This document shows positions 47,008 to 57,786 of a DNA stretch of 64,000 nt, one piece after another. The stretch covers positions 24,001 through 88,000 of the forward strand of contig NZ_FNGW01000013.1 in the NCBI RefSeq assembly GCF_900103615.1, written 5' to 3'. This DNA is from Romboutsia lituseburensis DSM 797 (lineage in GTDB: Bacteria; Bacillota; Clostridia; Peptostreptococcales; Peptostreptococcaceae). Every line of letters starts with the position of its first letter. The first letter of the stretch is position 1. Made by a program: the position numbers and the translations under genes. The notes below the pieces were generated by a model. The model was not told where the DNA came from. It was given only the letters and a program-made list of their open reading frames with translations, and did not search any database.

Positions 47008-48510
47008 ATGAATTTAAGACCTGAAGAAATAAGTTCTATAATAAAAGAACAAATAAAAAATTACGAAAATAAAGTTGAGTTAACTGATACAGGTAGTGTT
47101 TTAAAAGTTGGAGATGGGATAGCAAGTGTTTACGGATTAGAAAATGCTATGGCTGGAGAACTTTTAGAATTCCCTGGTGAAGTTTACGGAATGGCTCTTA
47201 ACCTTGAAGAAGACATGGTTGGGGCAGTTATGCTTGGTAATGACCAAGGAATAAAAGAAGGTGACATAGTTAAGAGAACTGGAAACGTAGTTTCTGTTCC
47301 TGTTGGTGACGCCTTAGTAGGAAGAGTTGTAAATGCATTAGGTCAACCTATAGATGGAAAAGGACCTATAAATGCAGATAAGAGAAGACCAGTTGAATCT
47401 GAAGCTACAGGAATAATAGCTAGAAAATCTGTTCATCAACCACTTGAAACAGGTATAAAAGCTATAGATGCCATGATACCAATAGGTAAAGGGCAAAGAG
47501 AGCTTGTAATAGGTGATAGACAAACTGGTAAAACATCTATATGTGTAGATACTATACTTAACCAAAAAGGTAAAGATGTTATATGTATATATGTTGCTAT
47601 AGGACAAAAACGTTCTACAGTAGCTCAATTAGTTAATACTTTCGAAAAGCATGGAGCAATGGACTACACAATAGTAGTATCAGCTACTGCTTCTGAATCT
47701 GCACCACTTCAATTCTTAGCACCATATGCTGGGGTTGCTATGGGTGAAGAGTTCATGTTCGATGGAAAGCACGTATTAATAGTATATGATGACTTAACTA
47801 AGCATGCCGTTGCATACAGAGAGATGTCATTATTACTTAAGAGACCACCAGGACGTGAAGCTTATCCTGGGGATGTATTCTACTTACACTCTAGATTATT
47901 AGAAAGAGCTGCTAAGCTATCAGATGATTTAGGTGGAGGTTCTATAACTGCATTACCTATAATAGAAACTCAAGGTGGAGACGTTTCTGCGTATATACCA
48001 ACTAACGTTATATCTATAACAGATGGACAAATATACTTAACACCTGAATTATTCTATGCAGGTATAAGACCAGCAGTTGATCCTGGTATATCAGTATCAA
48101 GGGTTGGAGGATCTGCTCAAATAAAATCAATGAAAAAAGTTGCTGGACCATTAAAGCTTCTTTACTCTCAATACAAAGAACTTGCTGCATTCGCTCAGTT
48201 CGGATCTGACTTAGATGAAGATACTAAGAAGAGACTTGCACAAGGGGAAAGAATAGTTGAAGTATTAAAGCAAGGTGAACATCAACCATTAGCTGTAGAA
48301 AATCAAGTTATGATGATACATGCAGTTACAAATGATTTATTAGCAGAAATACCTGTTAATAATATAGCTAGATTCGAAAAAGAATTATATGAATTTGTTA
48401 ATACAAATTATCCAGAAATAGGAAAGAAAATTCTTGAAAATGGAGATTTCACTCAAGAATTAACTAACGCTATAAATGAATTTAAGAAAAAATTTGTTAT
48501 AGAAGCGTAA
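47008..48510 (+). CDS. atpA: F1 ATP synthase subunit alpha
   Basis: A 500 aa non-catalytic nucleotide-binding subunit. Walker [10 protein letters not shown], the [16 protein letters not shown] region and [16 protein letters not shown] are visible. ATG follows GGCGGTG, 15 bases after atpH. Confidence 0.97.
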   Translation: MNLRPEEISSIIKEQIKNYENKVELTDTGSVLKVGDGIASVYGLENAMAGELLEFPGEVYGMALNLEEDMVGAVMLGNDQGIKEGDIVKRTGNVVSVPVGDALVGRVVNALGQPIDGKGPINADKRRPVESEATGIIARKSVHQPLETGIKAIDAMIPIGKGQRELVIGDRQTGKTSICVDTILNQKGKDVICIYVAIGQKRSTVAQLVNTFEKHGAMDYTIVVSATASESAPLQFLAPYAGVAMGEEFMFDGKHVLIVYDDLTKHAVAYREMSLLLKRPPGREAYPGDVFYLHSRLLERAAKLSDDLGGGSITALPIIETQGGDVSAYIPTNVISITDGQIYLTPELFYAGIRPAVDPGISVSRVGGSAQIKSMKKVAGPLKLLYSQYKELAAFAQFGSDLDEDTKKRLAQGERIVEVLKQGEHQPLAVENQVMMIHAVTNDLLAEIPVNNIARFEKELYEFVNTNYPEIGKKILENGDFTQELTNAINEFKKKFVIEA

Positions 48511-48537
48511 TCCTTTTTAAAAAAGGAGGTAACCCAA

Positions 48538-49401
48538 TTGGCAGGAGCTGGAATGAAGGAAATTAAAACTCGTATTAAGAGTGTTGAAAGTACTAAGCAA
48601 ATAACTAAAGCTATGGAATTAGTTTCATCTTCTAAATTTAGAAAAGCTAAAGAAAGAGCTGAAAGTTCAAAGCCATACTTTAATACTTTATACAACACTG
48701 TTCAAGATATAGCTAAGAATACGGGTAATAGTAAGAATGTTTTTCTTAAAGAAAGAAAAGTAAATAAAGCATGTTATATAGTAATAGCTGGTGATAGAGG
48801 TCTAGCTGGAGGTTACAACTCTAATATTTTAAAGGCAGTTGTTGCACATGAAAACTCTAAGGATGCAAAAGTAATTTCTGTAGGTAAAAGAGCTAAAGAT
48901 TCATTATCAAAAAGAGGATATGAATTAGTTGACTTTATACCTACTGTAGAAGAAGCTACTTATGAAGATGCTAATAGAGTTGCTCAAGTAGCAATGGAAG
49001 CTTATAAAAATGGAGAAGTTGATGAGGTAAATCTTGTTTATACGCAATTCGTATCAGCTTTAACTCAAGAAGCGAAAGTAGTTAAATTATTACCGCTTAC
49101 TATAGAAAACAATGATAATAATAAAGAAGTTAAAAAAGGCAAATCTGCAGTTCAATATTTACCTTCGGCTGATGCAGTACTTGGATATGTATTACCTAAG
49201 TATGTTTCAGGAAGTGTATATGGAGCAATAGCAGAATCGTACGCATCTGAGCAAGCTGCAAGAAGAACGGCGATGGAATCGGCTACAGATAATGCTAATG
49301 AAATGATATCTAAATTAGAATTAGTTTACAATAGAGCTAGACAAGCGGCAGTTACTCAAGAGATATCTGAGATAGTTGCGGGGGCTTCTTCAGCTCAATA
49401 A
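48538..49401 (+). CDS. atpG: F1 ATP synthase subunit gamma
   Basis: The 287 aa rotor shaft: N- and C-terminal helices form the coiled coil (MKEIKTRIKSVESTKQITKA; AAVTQEISEIVAGA). The start is TTG at 48538, eight bases after AAGGAGG, giving MAGAGM; the next ATG is five codons later. Confidence 0.95.
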   Translation: MAGAGMKEIKTRIKSVESTKQITKAMELVSSSKFRKAKERAESSKPYFNTLYNTVQDIAKNTGNSKNVFLKERKVNKACYIVIAGDRGLAGGYNSNILKAVVAHENSKDAKVISVGKRAKDSLSKRGYELVDFIPTVEEATYEDANRVAQVAMEAYKNGEVDEVNLVYTQFVSALTQEAKVVKLLPLTIENNDNNKEVKKGKSAVQYLPSADAVLGYVLPKYVSGSVYGAIAESYASEQAARRTAMESATDNANEMISKLELVYNRARQAAVTQEISEIVAGASSAQ

Positions 49402-49413
49402 TAAGGAGGTTAG

Positions 49414-50811
<1,398 letters not shown>

Positions 50812-50813
50812 TA

Positions 50814-51074
50814 ATGGCAAGCGAATTTGCACTTGAAATTGTCACTCCTGATAAAACTTTCTACAACGGAAACGCTGAGATGATAATAGTTAGAACTACT
50901 GAAGGTGATAGAGGTATACTTAAAAACCACAGACCTTTAGTAACAGGACTAGCAACTGGAACTTTACGTATAAAGCAAGATGGAAAATTCAAAGATGCTA
51001 AAATCTCTGGAGGATTCATGAATGTAGATAAAGAAAAGACAGTTATAGTAACTGAATCTGCTGACTGGATATAA
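50814..51074 (+). CDS. atpC: F1 ATP synthase subunit epsilon, beta-sandwich domain only
   Basis: Only 86 aa, where the family usually has about 130-140. The N-terminal beta sandwich is intact (LEIVTPDKTFYNGNAEMIIV; GDRGILKNHRPLVTGLATG), ending at ESADWI. The C-terminal helical hairpin, which acts as an ATP-hydrolysis brake in other bacteria, is absent. The stop is followed at once by a strong terminator, so no helical coding remnant exists downstream. ATG follows AAAGGAGAG. Confidence 0.93.
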   Translation: MASEFALEIVTPDKTFYNGNAEMIIVRTTEGDRGILKNHRPLVTGLATGTLRIKQDGKFKDAKISGGFMNVDKEKTVIVTESADWI

Positions 51075-51085
51075 ATAGATTTTTT

Positions 51086-51119
51086 AAAAAAGGCTAGATA
51101 TTAATCTAGCCTTTTTTTT
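51086..51119 (+). terminator. Terminator of the atp operon
   Basis: GGCTAGAT (51092-51099) pairs with ATCTAGCC (51104-51111), extended by A/T pairs, loop ATTA, then eight T. Confidence 0.93.
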
Positions 51120-51217
51120 ATGCTCAAGTATATTATGATACTTCATTTTCTATGGATAAATTATGAAAGTAAATTATATCAATAAATTGATTTTGAGCAT
51201 AAAAAATATTTTGAGCA
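51114..51217. repeat. 14-bp inverted repeat plus direct copy after the atp terminator
   Basis: TTTTTTATGCTCAA (51114-51127) has an exact inverted copy at 51193-51206. TTTTGAGCA also occurs twice in direct orientation (51191-51199 and 51209-51217). The left arm shares the atp terminator T run. The arms could be ends of a small degraded element or a long RNA stem. Confidence 0.5.
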
Positions 51218-51318
51218 ACGGACAAATTGGCTGGCGACAGGAACGAAGAGACTTTTTATATAATAGATTAAAAAATATTAAATCCAAAAACCACTTGTTG
51301 CTGAAACTTATAATATAG
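51163..51318 (+). CDS. Small basic hypothetical protein or gene remnant (51 aa)
   Basis: An ORF from ATG 51163 to TAG 51318. The protein is strongly basic, with a hydrophobic start (YINKLILSIKNIL) and a striking central stretch GQIGWRQERRDFLYNRLKNI. Its codons there are richer in G and C than the flanks, unlike typical intergenic DNA here. The ribosome site is weak (TATGGATAA). I do not recognise the family. It could be a real small protein or the tail of a decayed gene. Confidence 0.4.
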   Translation: MKVNYINKLILSIKNILSNGQIGWRQERRDFLYNRLKNIKSKNHLLLKLII

Positions 51319-51467
51319 TGGTACTTTAAAGAAATTAATATAAAACGTATACTAAAAAAGAGGAAATTAATAAAAAATAACAAATTTAATACTAAAAAAG
51401 TATAACTAATTGAATATAAAAATCTAATAGTAATAAAATATAATATAAGTAATTTTGGAGATGAATT

Positions 51468-51848
51468 ATGAACATACTTGATATAGGCATAGACATAATA
51501 GAAATAGACAGAATAAAAAATGCAATTGAAAGAAATCCTAGATTTTTAGAAAAGATATTTACAAAAGAAGAAATAAAATATTTTGAATCAAGAGGAATGA
51601 AAATAGAAAGTATAGCAGGTAACTTTGCAGCAAAAGAGGCGATTAGTAAGTCAATAGGGACGGGCATAAGAGACTTTAATTTTAGCGATATTGAAGTACT
51701 AAGAAATGATATAGGAAAACCCATAGTTAAAACTTATAATAATTTAAAACAAATTTGCATAGATTATAATGTTTTAGAAATAAAAGTTTCTATATCTCAT
51801 GGAAAAGATTATGCTGTAGCAAATGCTATAACTATAACTAAGGAGTGA
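51468..51848 (+). CDS. acpS: Holo-[acyl-carrier-protein] synthase
   Basis: Transfers phosphopantetheine from CoA to acyl carrier protein. The 126 aa protein starts LDIGIDIIEIDRIKNAIE, with the Mg2+-binding Asp, and has NFAAKEAISKSIGTG with the catalytic Glu and Lys, and a SISHGKDYA C terminus. ATG follows TTGGAGATG. First gene of the acpS-CBS-gerS-alr-mazEF run. Confidence 0.95.
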   Translation: MNILDIGIDIIEIDRIKNAIERNPRFLEKIFTKEEIKYFESRGMKIESIAGNFAAKEAISKSIGTGIRDFNFSDIEVLRNDIGKPIVKTYNNLKQICIDYNVLEIKVSISHGKDYAVANAITITKE

Positions 51849-51852
51849 TAAA

Positions 51853-52314
51853 ATGAAAAATAAAACAGCCAAGGACATAATGACAATGGATGTTATAGTC
51901 GCAAATAGATCTGATAGTATAGCAGATGTGGCACAATTGTTAATAAAAGAAAAGATAGGAGGTGTGCCTGTAGTAAGTGAAGATAGAGAAGTAGTAGGGA
52001 TAATATCAGAAACCGATATTATGAAAAAAGAAAAATACGTTGAGGCTCCACAAGTTTTAAATTTACTTCAAGGATTAATTTTCTTAAGTGACTTTAAACA
52101 AATGGAAGAAGATATGAAGAGGGTAGCAGCATATAAAGTAGAAGAATTAATGTCTACAGATATAATAACAGTTCATGAAAATGACACTTTTGATGATGTT
52201 GCTAATGTTATGATAAAAAAATCTGTAAATAGAGTGCCTGTAGTAGATAATGATAATAAATTAAAAGGAATTATATGTAGATACGATATAATAAGAGCTA
52301 TGTATAATGAATAA
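51853..52314 (+). CDS. Tandem CBS-domain protein
   Basis: A 153 aa soluble protein made only of two CBS motifs: KDIMTMDVIVANRSDSIADVA to about residue 60, and VEELMSTDIITVHENDTFDDVA from about 95. CBS pairs bind adenosine nucleotides and act as energy sensors. No catalytic domain is attached, so its partner is unknown. It starts four bases after the acpS stop. Confidence 0.9.
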   Translation: MKNKTAKDIMTMDVIVANRSDSIADVAQLLIKEKIGGVPVVSEDREVVGIISETDIMKKEKYVEAPQVLNLLQGLIFLSDFKQMEEDMKRVAAYKVEELMSTDIITVHENDTFDDVANVMIKKSVNRVPVVDNDNKLKGIICRYDIIRAMYNE

Positions 52315-52334
52315 AATTAATTAGGGGGATTTTT

Positions 52335-52925
52335 GTGAAAAAAAAGTGGACTATACTTATAATAATAGTAGTAGGCATACTTAGTGTTTTTATAGGTTGC
52401 CAAAAAAGAGAGTCCACAAAAGAAGAAGTATACACAGAATTTCAAAAGAGGATTTCGGCTATGAAATCATATAAATGTAGCGCTGATGTAGAAGTTATTG
52501 GAAATAAAAGTGCACAAAACTATACATTTATTCATACATATAATAAGCCGAACAATTATAAGTTAGAAGTAGTATCACCTAAGCATCTTAAAGGAAAGAC
52601 AATAGAATATAAACAAGATAAAATATTAGTGAAAAATCCAGATATAAATGATTTAATTCAATTGCCTAATGTGGGTAAGAATAATCAATATATGTTTATT
52701 GGAGATTTTATAAAAAACTCATTACAAAATGAAGAAATTGATATAAGATTATCTAAAGGACATTTAGTATTAGAAACGTACATACCAGGAGAAGATGAAT
52801 ATTTTAATAAGCAAGTATTATATGTAAATACTGAAAATAAAAACCCTGAAAAGATGGAGATACTAGACAAACAAGGAAAATCAAGATTTATTGTAAATTA
52901 TAAAAATTTTGAGTACAAAAAATAA
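52335..52925 (+). CDS. gerS: Germination lipoprotein GerS-like
   Basis: A 196 aa lipoprotein: signal helix WTILIIIVVGILSVFIGC with lipidated Cys22, then a LolA/LppX-like beta-rich domain (YKCSADVEVIG to the end). GTG start after TAGGGGG. In C. difficile, GerS is encoded directly before an alanine racemase gene and is needed, with CwlD, to make muramic-lactam so that the cortex can be hydrolysed in germination. The same order here is the main support for the name; by sequence alone this would be a LolA-like lipoprotein. Confidence 0.78.
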   Translation: MKKKWTILIIIVVGILSVFIGCQKRESTKEEVYTEFQKRISAMKSYKCSADVEVIGNKSAQNYTFIHTYNKPNNYKLEVVSPKHLKGKTIEYKQDKILVKNPDINDLIQLPNVGKNNQYMFIGDFIKNSLQNEEIDIRLSKGHLVLETYIPGEDEYFNKQVLYVNTENKNPEKMEILDKQGKSRFIVNYKNFEYKK

Positions 52926-52939
52926 GGGGGACAAAAGAC

Positions 52940-54100
52940 ATGCAACATAAAATAACAGCTCCTACATGGGCGGAGATAAATCTAGATAACATAAGATATA
53001 ACCTTAAAAATATAAAAAAGTTATTAAATGAAGATACAAAGGTTTGTGCTGTATTAAAAGCTAATGCATATGGTCATGGAGCAGTAAAAATTGCAAAATT
53101 GCTAGAAAACGAAAATGTAAGTCACTTTGCGGTTGCTAGGCTAGAAGAAGCTATAGAGCTGAGAGAAAATAATATAACACTTCCTATTTTATGTTTAGGA
53201 TATATTCCAGAGCAAAGTTTAGAGTTAGCTATAAGAAATAATGTAATTATAACTATATATTCATTAGAAATGGCTGAAAAATTAAATAATATAGCTATGC
53301 GAATAAAAGAGAACGTTTTTGTTCATATTAAGATAGATACTGGAATGACAAGAATAGGATTCCAACCAACGGAAGACTCAATAAAAGATATAAAATTAAT
53401 TAATGGTTTAGAATGTATAAATCTAGAGGGTATATATACACATTTTGCTACAGCTGATGAATTAGATAAGAATTTTACTAATATTCAAGTACAAAGATTT
53501 AACTTTGTAGTTGACAGACTTGAACAAGATGGAATAAATATACCAATAAAGCATGTATCAAATAGTGCAGCAACGATGGATTTACCTGAGTTGAAATATG
53601 ATATGGTTAGATGTGGTATTGTTTTATATGGGCATTACCCTTCTGATGATGTGCTAAAAGAGAGACTTCAATTAAAACCAGTTATGACATTGAAGACAAC
53701 TGTTGCTCATATCAAAGAAATTAACCCAAATGTTGGTATAAGTTATGGATTAAAGTATAAAAGTAGCAATAAAGAGAGAATAGTAACTATACCTATTGGA
53801 TACGCTGATGGGTTTACGAGGATGCAACAAAATCCTAAGGTATCTATAAATGGGAATTATTTTGATGTAGTAGGTAGGATATGTATGGATCAGTGCATGG
53901 TTAAAGTTGACAAAGACATAGAATTAAATATAGGAGACCAGGTAATATTATTTGGAGACGACAGTAGAAATGCTGAAGATATAGCCAATGATTTAGGAAC
54001 TATAAATTATGAAGTGTTATGTATGATATCAAGAAGAGTTGACCGAGTTTATATGGAAAGAAATGCAATTTTACAAGTAGATAGTTATTTGATAAAATAA
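52940..54100 (+). CDS. alr: Alanine racemase
   Basis: PLP enzyme that makes D-alanine for peptidoglycan; in spores it may also affect alanine-responsive germination. The 386 aa protein has the PLP Lys40 in AVLKANAYGHG and the C-terminal-domain Tyr in GISYGLKYKS. ATG follows AAGGGGG, 14 bases after gerS, matching the gerS-alr2 pair of C. difficile. Confidence 0.96.
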   Translation: MQHKITAPTWAEINLDNIRYNLKNIKKLLNEDTKVCAVLKANAYGHGAVKIAKLLENENVSHFAVARLEEAIELRENNITLPILCLGYIPEQSLELAIRNNVIITIYSLEMAEKLNNIAMRIKENVFVHIKIDTGMTRIGFQPTEDSIKDIKLINGLECINLEGIYTHFATADELDKNFTNIQVQRFNFVVDRLEQDGINIPIKHVSNSAATMDLPELKYDMVRCGIVLYGHYPSDDVLKERLQLKPVMTLKTTVAHIKEINPNVGISYGLKYKSSNKERIVTIPIGYADGFTRMQQNPKVSINGNYFDVVGRICMDQCMVKVDKDIELNIGDQVILFGDDSRNAEDIANDLGTINYEVLCMISRRVDRVYMERNAILQVDSYLIK

Positions 54101-54130
54101 AATTGATAGTATACCCCGGGAGGCGATTTT

Positions 54131-54415
54131 GTGCACAATAAAAGTAAGGAGAAAATCATATTTACTTTACCGGATTCTCTTGCGTCTGAAGTAGATCATA
54201 TCGTTCAGATGGAGAATAGCAATAGAGAAGATTTTGCAAAAGCTGCTTTTCAATTCTATATAACCCAAAAGAAAAAGATAGACATAAAAGAGTCTATGAT
54301 TAAAGGTTATAAGGAAATGGGTCAAATTAACCTATCATTAGCTGAATTAGGCATGACAAATGAAGTATCTTCCGATGATAACGTCGAAGGGAAGATAGCT
54401 CAAGGTGAGTATTAA
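54131..54415 (+). CDS. mazE: MazE/EndoAI-type antitoxin
   Basis: A 94 aa protein with an N-terminal ribbon-helix-helix domain ([18 protein letters not shown], then NREDFAKAA) and an acidic C-terminal tail expected to neutralise MazF. GTG start after GGGAGGCG. It overlaps the toxin gene by 11 bases. The alr-mazEF order is conserved in Firmicutes (alr-ndoAI-ndoA in B. subtilis). Confidence 0.92.
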   Translation: MHNKSKEKIIFTLPDSLASEVDHIVQMENSNREDFAKAAFQFYITQKKKIDIKESMIKGYKEMGQINLSLAELGMTNEVSSDDNVEGKIAQGEY

Positions 54416-54767
54416 TTTAGATATAAAGCGAGGAGACTTATATTATGCGGATTTAAGCCCTGTAGTGGGGTCAGAACAAGGAGGGGTAAGACCTGTCCTA
54501 ATAATCCAAAATGATATAGGTAATAAATACAGTCCGACTGTGATAATAGCCGCTATAACATCTCAAATTAATAAAGCGAAATTGCCAACTCATATAGAGA
54601 TTAGCGCTAATGAATATGGGCTTAATAAAGATTCTGTTATTCTCTTAGAACAAATAAGGACTATAGATAAAAAAAGGCTAAGAGAAAAAATAGGTTGTCT
54701 AGATAAGAATATGATGGTAAAAGTTGATAGTAGTCTTCAAATTAGTTTAGGACTATTTGTATTGTAA
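54405..54767 (+). CDS. mazF: MazF/EndoA mRNA interferase toxin
   Basis: A 120 aa sequence-specific endoribonuclease that cuts mRNA under stress. The signature [19 protein letters not shown], then [12 protein letters not shown], contains the catalytic Arg, and AAITSQ contains the conserved Thr-Ser. GTG start at 54405 within the antitoxin's last codons, with AAGG before it. Closed by a terminator. Confidence 0.95.
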   Translation: MSINLDIKRGDLYYADLSPVVGSEQGGVRPVLIIQNDIGNKYSPTVIIAAITSQINKAKLPTHIEISANEYGLNKDSVILLEQIRTIDKKRLREKIGCLDKNMMVKVDSSLQISLGLFVL

Positions 54768-54803
54768 AAATTATTGATATTAATTAATATCAATAATTTT
54801 TTT
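54766..54803 (+). terminator. Terminator after mazF
   Basis: A perfect 18-bp palindrome centred at 54783/54784 (arms 54766-54783 and 54784-54801), followed by more T. AT-rich, possibly active both ways. Confidence 0.75.
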
Positions 54804-55026
54804 GTATAAAGTAATATAAAATAAGTACCATTTTTTATTTAAAGTCATCAAAATTAATAAAGTTAAATTAATTAATATATATATAAATTTAAAATAAAAA
54901 TGATATACAAGTAAAAAATAAATATGAGATTAATCAATTTAAAATAAATATTTTAAATAAAAAGTATGTAATAAAGAATAAATAATGTACATAATTAAGC
55001 TGAAATGCAAAAAAAGTATACATAAG

Positions 55027-55122
55027 TTACTTTATTTTAAAAATAAAGTAAAAAAAACCTGTAAAAGTGATATAATAATATGAGATTGGAAAAATACATT
55101 ACATAAAAGTAATTTTTACTTT
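55027..55122 (+). promoter_or_regulatory. Transketolase promoter flanked by two TTACTTT palindromes
   Basis: An extended -10 TGATATAAT lies at 55068-55076. Upstream is TTACTTT-N11-AAAGTAA (55027-55051); downstream is AAAGTAA-TTT-TTACTTT (55106-55122). The two palindromes use the same half-site in opposite arrangement, one before the promoter and one in the leader. This looks like an operator pair for an unknown regulator. The rest of the gap (54804-55026) is AT-rich with nothing recognised. Confidence 0.5.
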
Positions 55123-55144
55123 ACAAACACAGGGAGGTAATTAC

Positions 55145-55972
55145 ATGAGAGACCATAAAGGATTAAATGAGATCACACGTATTATCAGAAAAGATATAGT
55201 CTCTATGATACATGGATCAAAGTCTGGACATCCAGGAGGGTCATTATCAGCTGTTGAGATATTAACAGCGCTTTACTTTGATGAAATGAATATAGATCCT
55301 AATAACTGTAAAATGGAAGATAGAGATAGATTTGTTTTATCAAAAGGACATGCAGCACCAGTGTTATACGCAACTTTAGCTCAAAAAGGATACTTTGATA
55401 AAGAAGAATTAAAGGGTCTTAGAAAAATAAACAGAATGTTACAAGGACACCCAGATATGAAGGGAACTCCTGGAGTTGAAATGTCGACTGGATCTTTAGG
55501 ACAAGGTTTTTCTGTAGCTTGCGGTATGGCTATGGCATCTAAACTAGATAACGCACCATGGAGAGTATATACTTTACTTGGAGATGGTGAAGTTCAAGAA
55601 GGTATAGTTTGGGAAGCTGCTATGAGTGCTGCTCATTATAAACTTGATAATATGGTTGCATTTTTAGACTACAATGGTCTTCAAATAGATGGAGATGTCG
55701 AAAAAGTAATGAACATAGGTCCTATAGTAGACAAATTTAAAGCTTTCGGATGGAATGTAATAGAAATAGATGGTCATGATTTTGATCAAATATTTGCAGC
55801 TTTAGATATGGCTAAAGAAACTGTAGGAAAACCAACAATGATAGTTGCAAAAACTATAAAAGGTAAAGGCGTATCGTTCATGGAAAATGAAGCTGGATGG
55901 CATGGAACAGCTCCAAGTGATAGTGATTTAGAAAAAGCTTTAGCTGAATTAGGGGGTGCAGACAATGAGTAA
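55145..55972 (+). CDS. Transketolase N-terminal subunit
   Basis: A 275 aa half-transketolase that binds thiamine diphosphate. Visible are [26 protein letters not shown] and [17 protein letters not shown], with the Mg/TPP-binding Asp and Asn (LDYNGLQ). ATG after GGGAGG. It overlaps the C-terminal subunit by eight bases and should form a heteromeric enzyme with it. Confidence 0.94.
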   Translation: MRDHKGLNEITRIIRKDIVSMIHGSKSGHPGGSLSAVEILTALYFDEMNIDPNNCKMEDRDRFVLSKGHAAPVLYATLAQKGYFDKEELKGLRKINRMLQGHPDMKGTPGVEMSTGSLGQGFSVACGMAMASKLDNAPWRVYTLLGDGEVQEGIVWEAAMSAAHYKLDNMVAFLDYNGLQIDGDVEKVMNIGPIVDKFKAFGWNVIEIDGHDFDQIFAALDMAKETVGKPTMIVAKTIKGKGVSFMENEAGWHGTAPSDSDLEKALAELGGADNE

Positions 55973-56900
55973 AATAGCAACTAGAGAGGCATATGGAAAA
56001 GCATTAGTTAAATTAGGACAAGTTAATGATCAAGTTGTTGTATTAGATGCCGATTTATCAAAATCTACAAAAACAAATGATTTTTACAAGGCCTTCCCAG
56101 AAAGATTTTTTAATATGGGTATAGCTGAGCAAAACTTAATAGGAGCAGCTTGTGGTCTTGCAACTGCAGGTAAAATTCCTTTTGCAAGTAGTTTTGCTAT
56201 GTTTGCTACAGGTAGAGCTTTCGAAATAATAAGAAACTCAGTTTGTTATCCTAAATTAAATGTTAAGGTATGTGCTACTCATGCGGGTCTTACAGTAGGA
56301 GAAGATGGTGCATCTCATGAAAGTATAGAAGATATGGCTATAATGAGATCTATACCTAATATGACAGTTTTAGTACCAGCAGATGGTGTAGAAGCTGAAC
56401 AAATGATATTTACAGCTGCTAAAACATATGGACCTATGTATGTTCGTTTAGGTAGAAGTGCAGTACCTACATTATTTGATGAAAATTATAAATTTGAAAT
56501 AGGAAAAGGTGTAGTAGTTAGAGAAGGAAATGATGCTACAATAATAGCTTGTGGTATAATGGTAAATGAGGCTGTAGAAGCTTGTGAAGCATTAAAATCA
56601 GAAGGTATAAATGTTAGAGTTATAAACATGTCTACTATAAAGCCTATAGATAGAGAATTAATATTAACTGCAGCAAAAGAAACAGGTGCAATAATAACTG
56701 CTGAAGAGCATAGTATAATAGGCGGATTAGGATCTGCAGTAAGTGAAGTTGTATCAGAAGAATGCCCAGTTATAGTTAGAAAAGTAGGAGTTAAAGATGT
56801 ATTTGGAGAATCTGGAACACCTTCTGAACTATTAAAGAAACATGGATTAACAGCTCAAGATATAGTTGTTGCTGTTAAAGAAGCAATATCTAAAAAATAA
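55965..56900 (+). CDS. Transketolase C-terminal subunit
   Basis: A 311 aa half with the pyrimidine-binding domain and C-terminal domain: [15 protein letters not shown] with the catalytic Glu, [18 protein letters not shown], and [16 protein letters not shown] at 55965 follows AGGGGGTG; a GTG nine bases upstream lies in that site. With rpiB it runs the non-oxidative pentose phosphate pathway. Confidence 0.94.
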   Translation: MSKIATREAYGKALVKLGQVNDQVVVLDADLSKSTKTNDFYKAFPERFFNMGIAEQNLIGAACGLATAGKIPFASSFAMFATGRAFEIIRNSVCYPKLNVKVCATHAGLTVGEDGASHESIEDMAIMRSIPNMTVLVPADGVEAEQMIFTAAKTYGPMYVRLGRSAVPTLFDENYKFEIGKGVVVREGNDATIIACGIMVNEAVEACEALKSEGINVRVINMSTIKPIDRELILTAAKETGAIITAEEHSIIGGLGSAVSEVVSEECPVIVRKVGVKDVFGESGTPSELLKKHGLTAQDIVVAVKEAISKK

Positions 56901-56907
56901 TGAATTT

Positions 56908-56943
56908 TAAGCATCTTAAGTTAAAACTTGAGATGCTTTTTTT
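56908..56943 (+). terminator. Terminator after the transketolase genes
   Basis: A 14-bp stem (56908-56921 with 56924-56937, one T-G pair) followed by a run of T. Confidence 0.85.
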
Positions 56944-57105
56944 GAGTAATGAAAAATTTAATCTCTACATAAAGATAAGAGTTTAGTAGTAGTCTAAGAG
57001 TAGAGTATTTTTTAGATGTTAAAAAAAATTATAAAAACTATAAATAAAAATTTCTTCTAAGGTTTGTATAACTTTCATATATTTAAAATATATGGGGGTG
57101 AAACT

Positions 57106-57534
57106 ATGAATGTAAAGTTTAATATTAAAGGTGTAGTATATGGTATACTAATACTTGCTCTTATAATTGGAGGATTTATAGCTATACCTAATATCTTTAT
57201 GGAAAAATCCAAGCCTGTTGATTACACAATGGTTCAAAGAGAAGCTATACCTGAAAAAATACTAGATATGATGGATAAATATACTGATCAGGAAAGGGCA
57301 TTAGCTGTAAAACTAGATAAAAAGATATATGTTATAGTAACTAGAGGTAATGACAATGAACACGGTATAGAAATGGACAAAATAGAAATGATAAAAGATG
57401 ATGATAAAAATGTAATGAGGGTTAATGTTACATATAAGGATAAAGAAGAGTCTTATCCATACATAGTTGTAGAAACAAATCTTACTGATTTACCAGATAG
57501 AATTGAACTAAATGCAGTGAGAGAAGGAAATTAA
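57106..57534 (+). CDS. Membrane-anchored hypothetical protein
   Basis: A 142 aa protein with an N-terminal membrane helix (about 11-31, GVVYGILILALIIGGFIAI) and a soluble domain of about 105 residues, probably outside the cell. The pattern VDYTMVQREAIPEKILDMM, then KKIYVIVTRGNDN, then YPYIVVETNLTDLP suggests a small alpha/beta fold. I do not recognise the family. ATG at 57106 follows TGGGGGTG; an earlier in-frame ATG has no ribosome site. Alone between terminators. Confidence 0.75.
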   Translation: MNVKFNIKGVVYGILILALIIGGFIAIPNIFMEKSKPVDYTMVQREAIPEKILDMMDKYTDQERALAVKLDKKIYVIVTRGNDNEHGIEMDKIEMIKDDDKNVMRVNVTYKDKEESYPYIVVETNLTDLPDRIELNAVREGN

Positions 57535-57560
57535 TTATAAATACCATAAATACATAGAAT

Positions 57561-57642
57561 AAAAAGCTATCTCATATGTAGTATATATTATATAAGGATA
57601 AACCTAAGTAATATATACTGTATATTTTGAGATAGCTTTTTT
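57561..57642 (+). terminator. Long hairpin terminator
   Basis: Outer stem AAAAAGCTATCTCA (57561-57574) with its complement at 57628-57641; inner pairing of GTAGTATATATTA with TAATATATACTGTA. An 82-base fold ending in T's, unusually long for a terminator. Confidence 0.7.
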
Positions 57643-57786
57643 ATATTTAATCAGATTAGGATATACTAAAATACTGATAAAAACCATTATATAAAAAATA
57701 AAAAAATAATTTATTTAATATTTACTAATTATTTACCAGAAAGTAGGGAAAAATAAAAACTAAAATGATGTTGAAGAGGTGAATAA

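Noticed and set aside
50814..51120. Frameshift truncating atpC
   Set aside because: The stop is followed within about ten bases by the operon terminator, so there is no room for a lost C-terminal domain in another frame.
55145..56900. Transketolase broken by a frameshift
   Set aside because: Each half has its own ribosome site and a short overlap; split transketolases are normal in clostridia and other bacteria.
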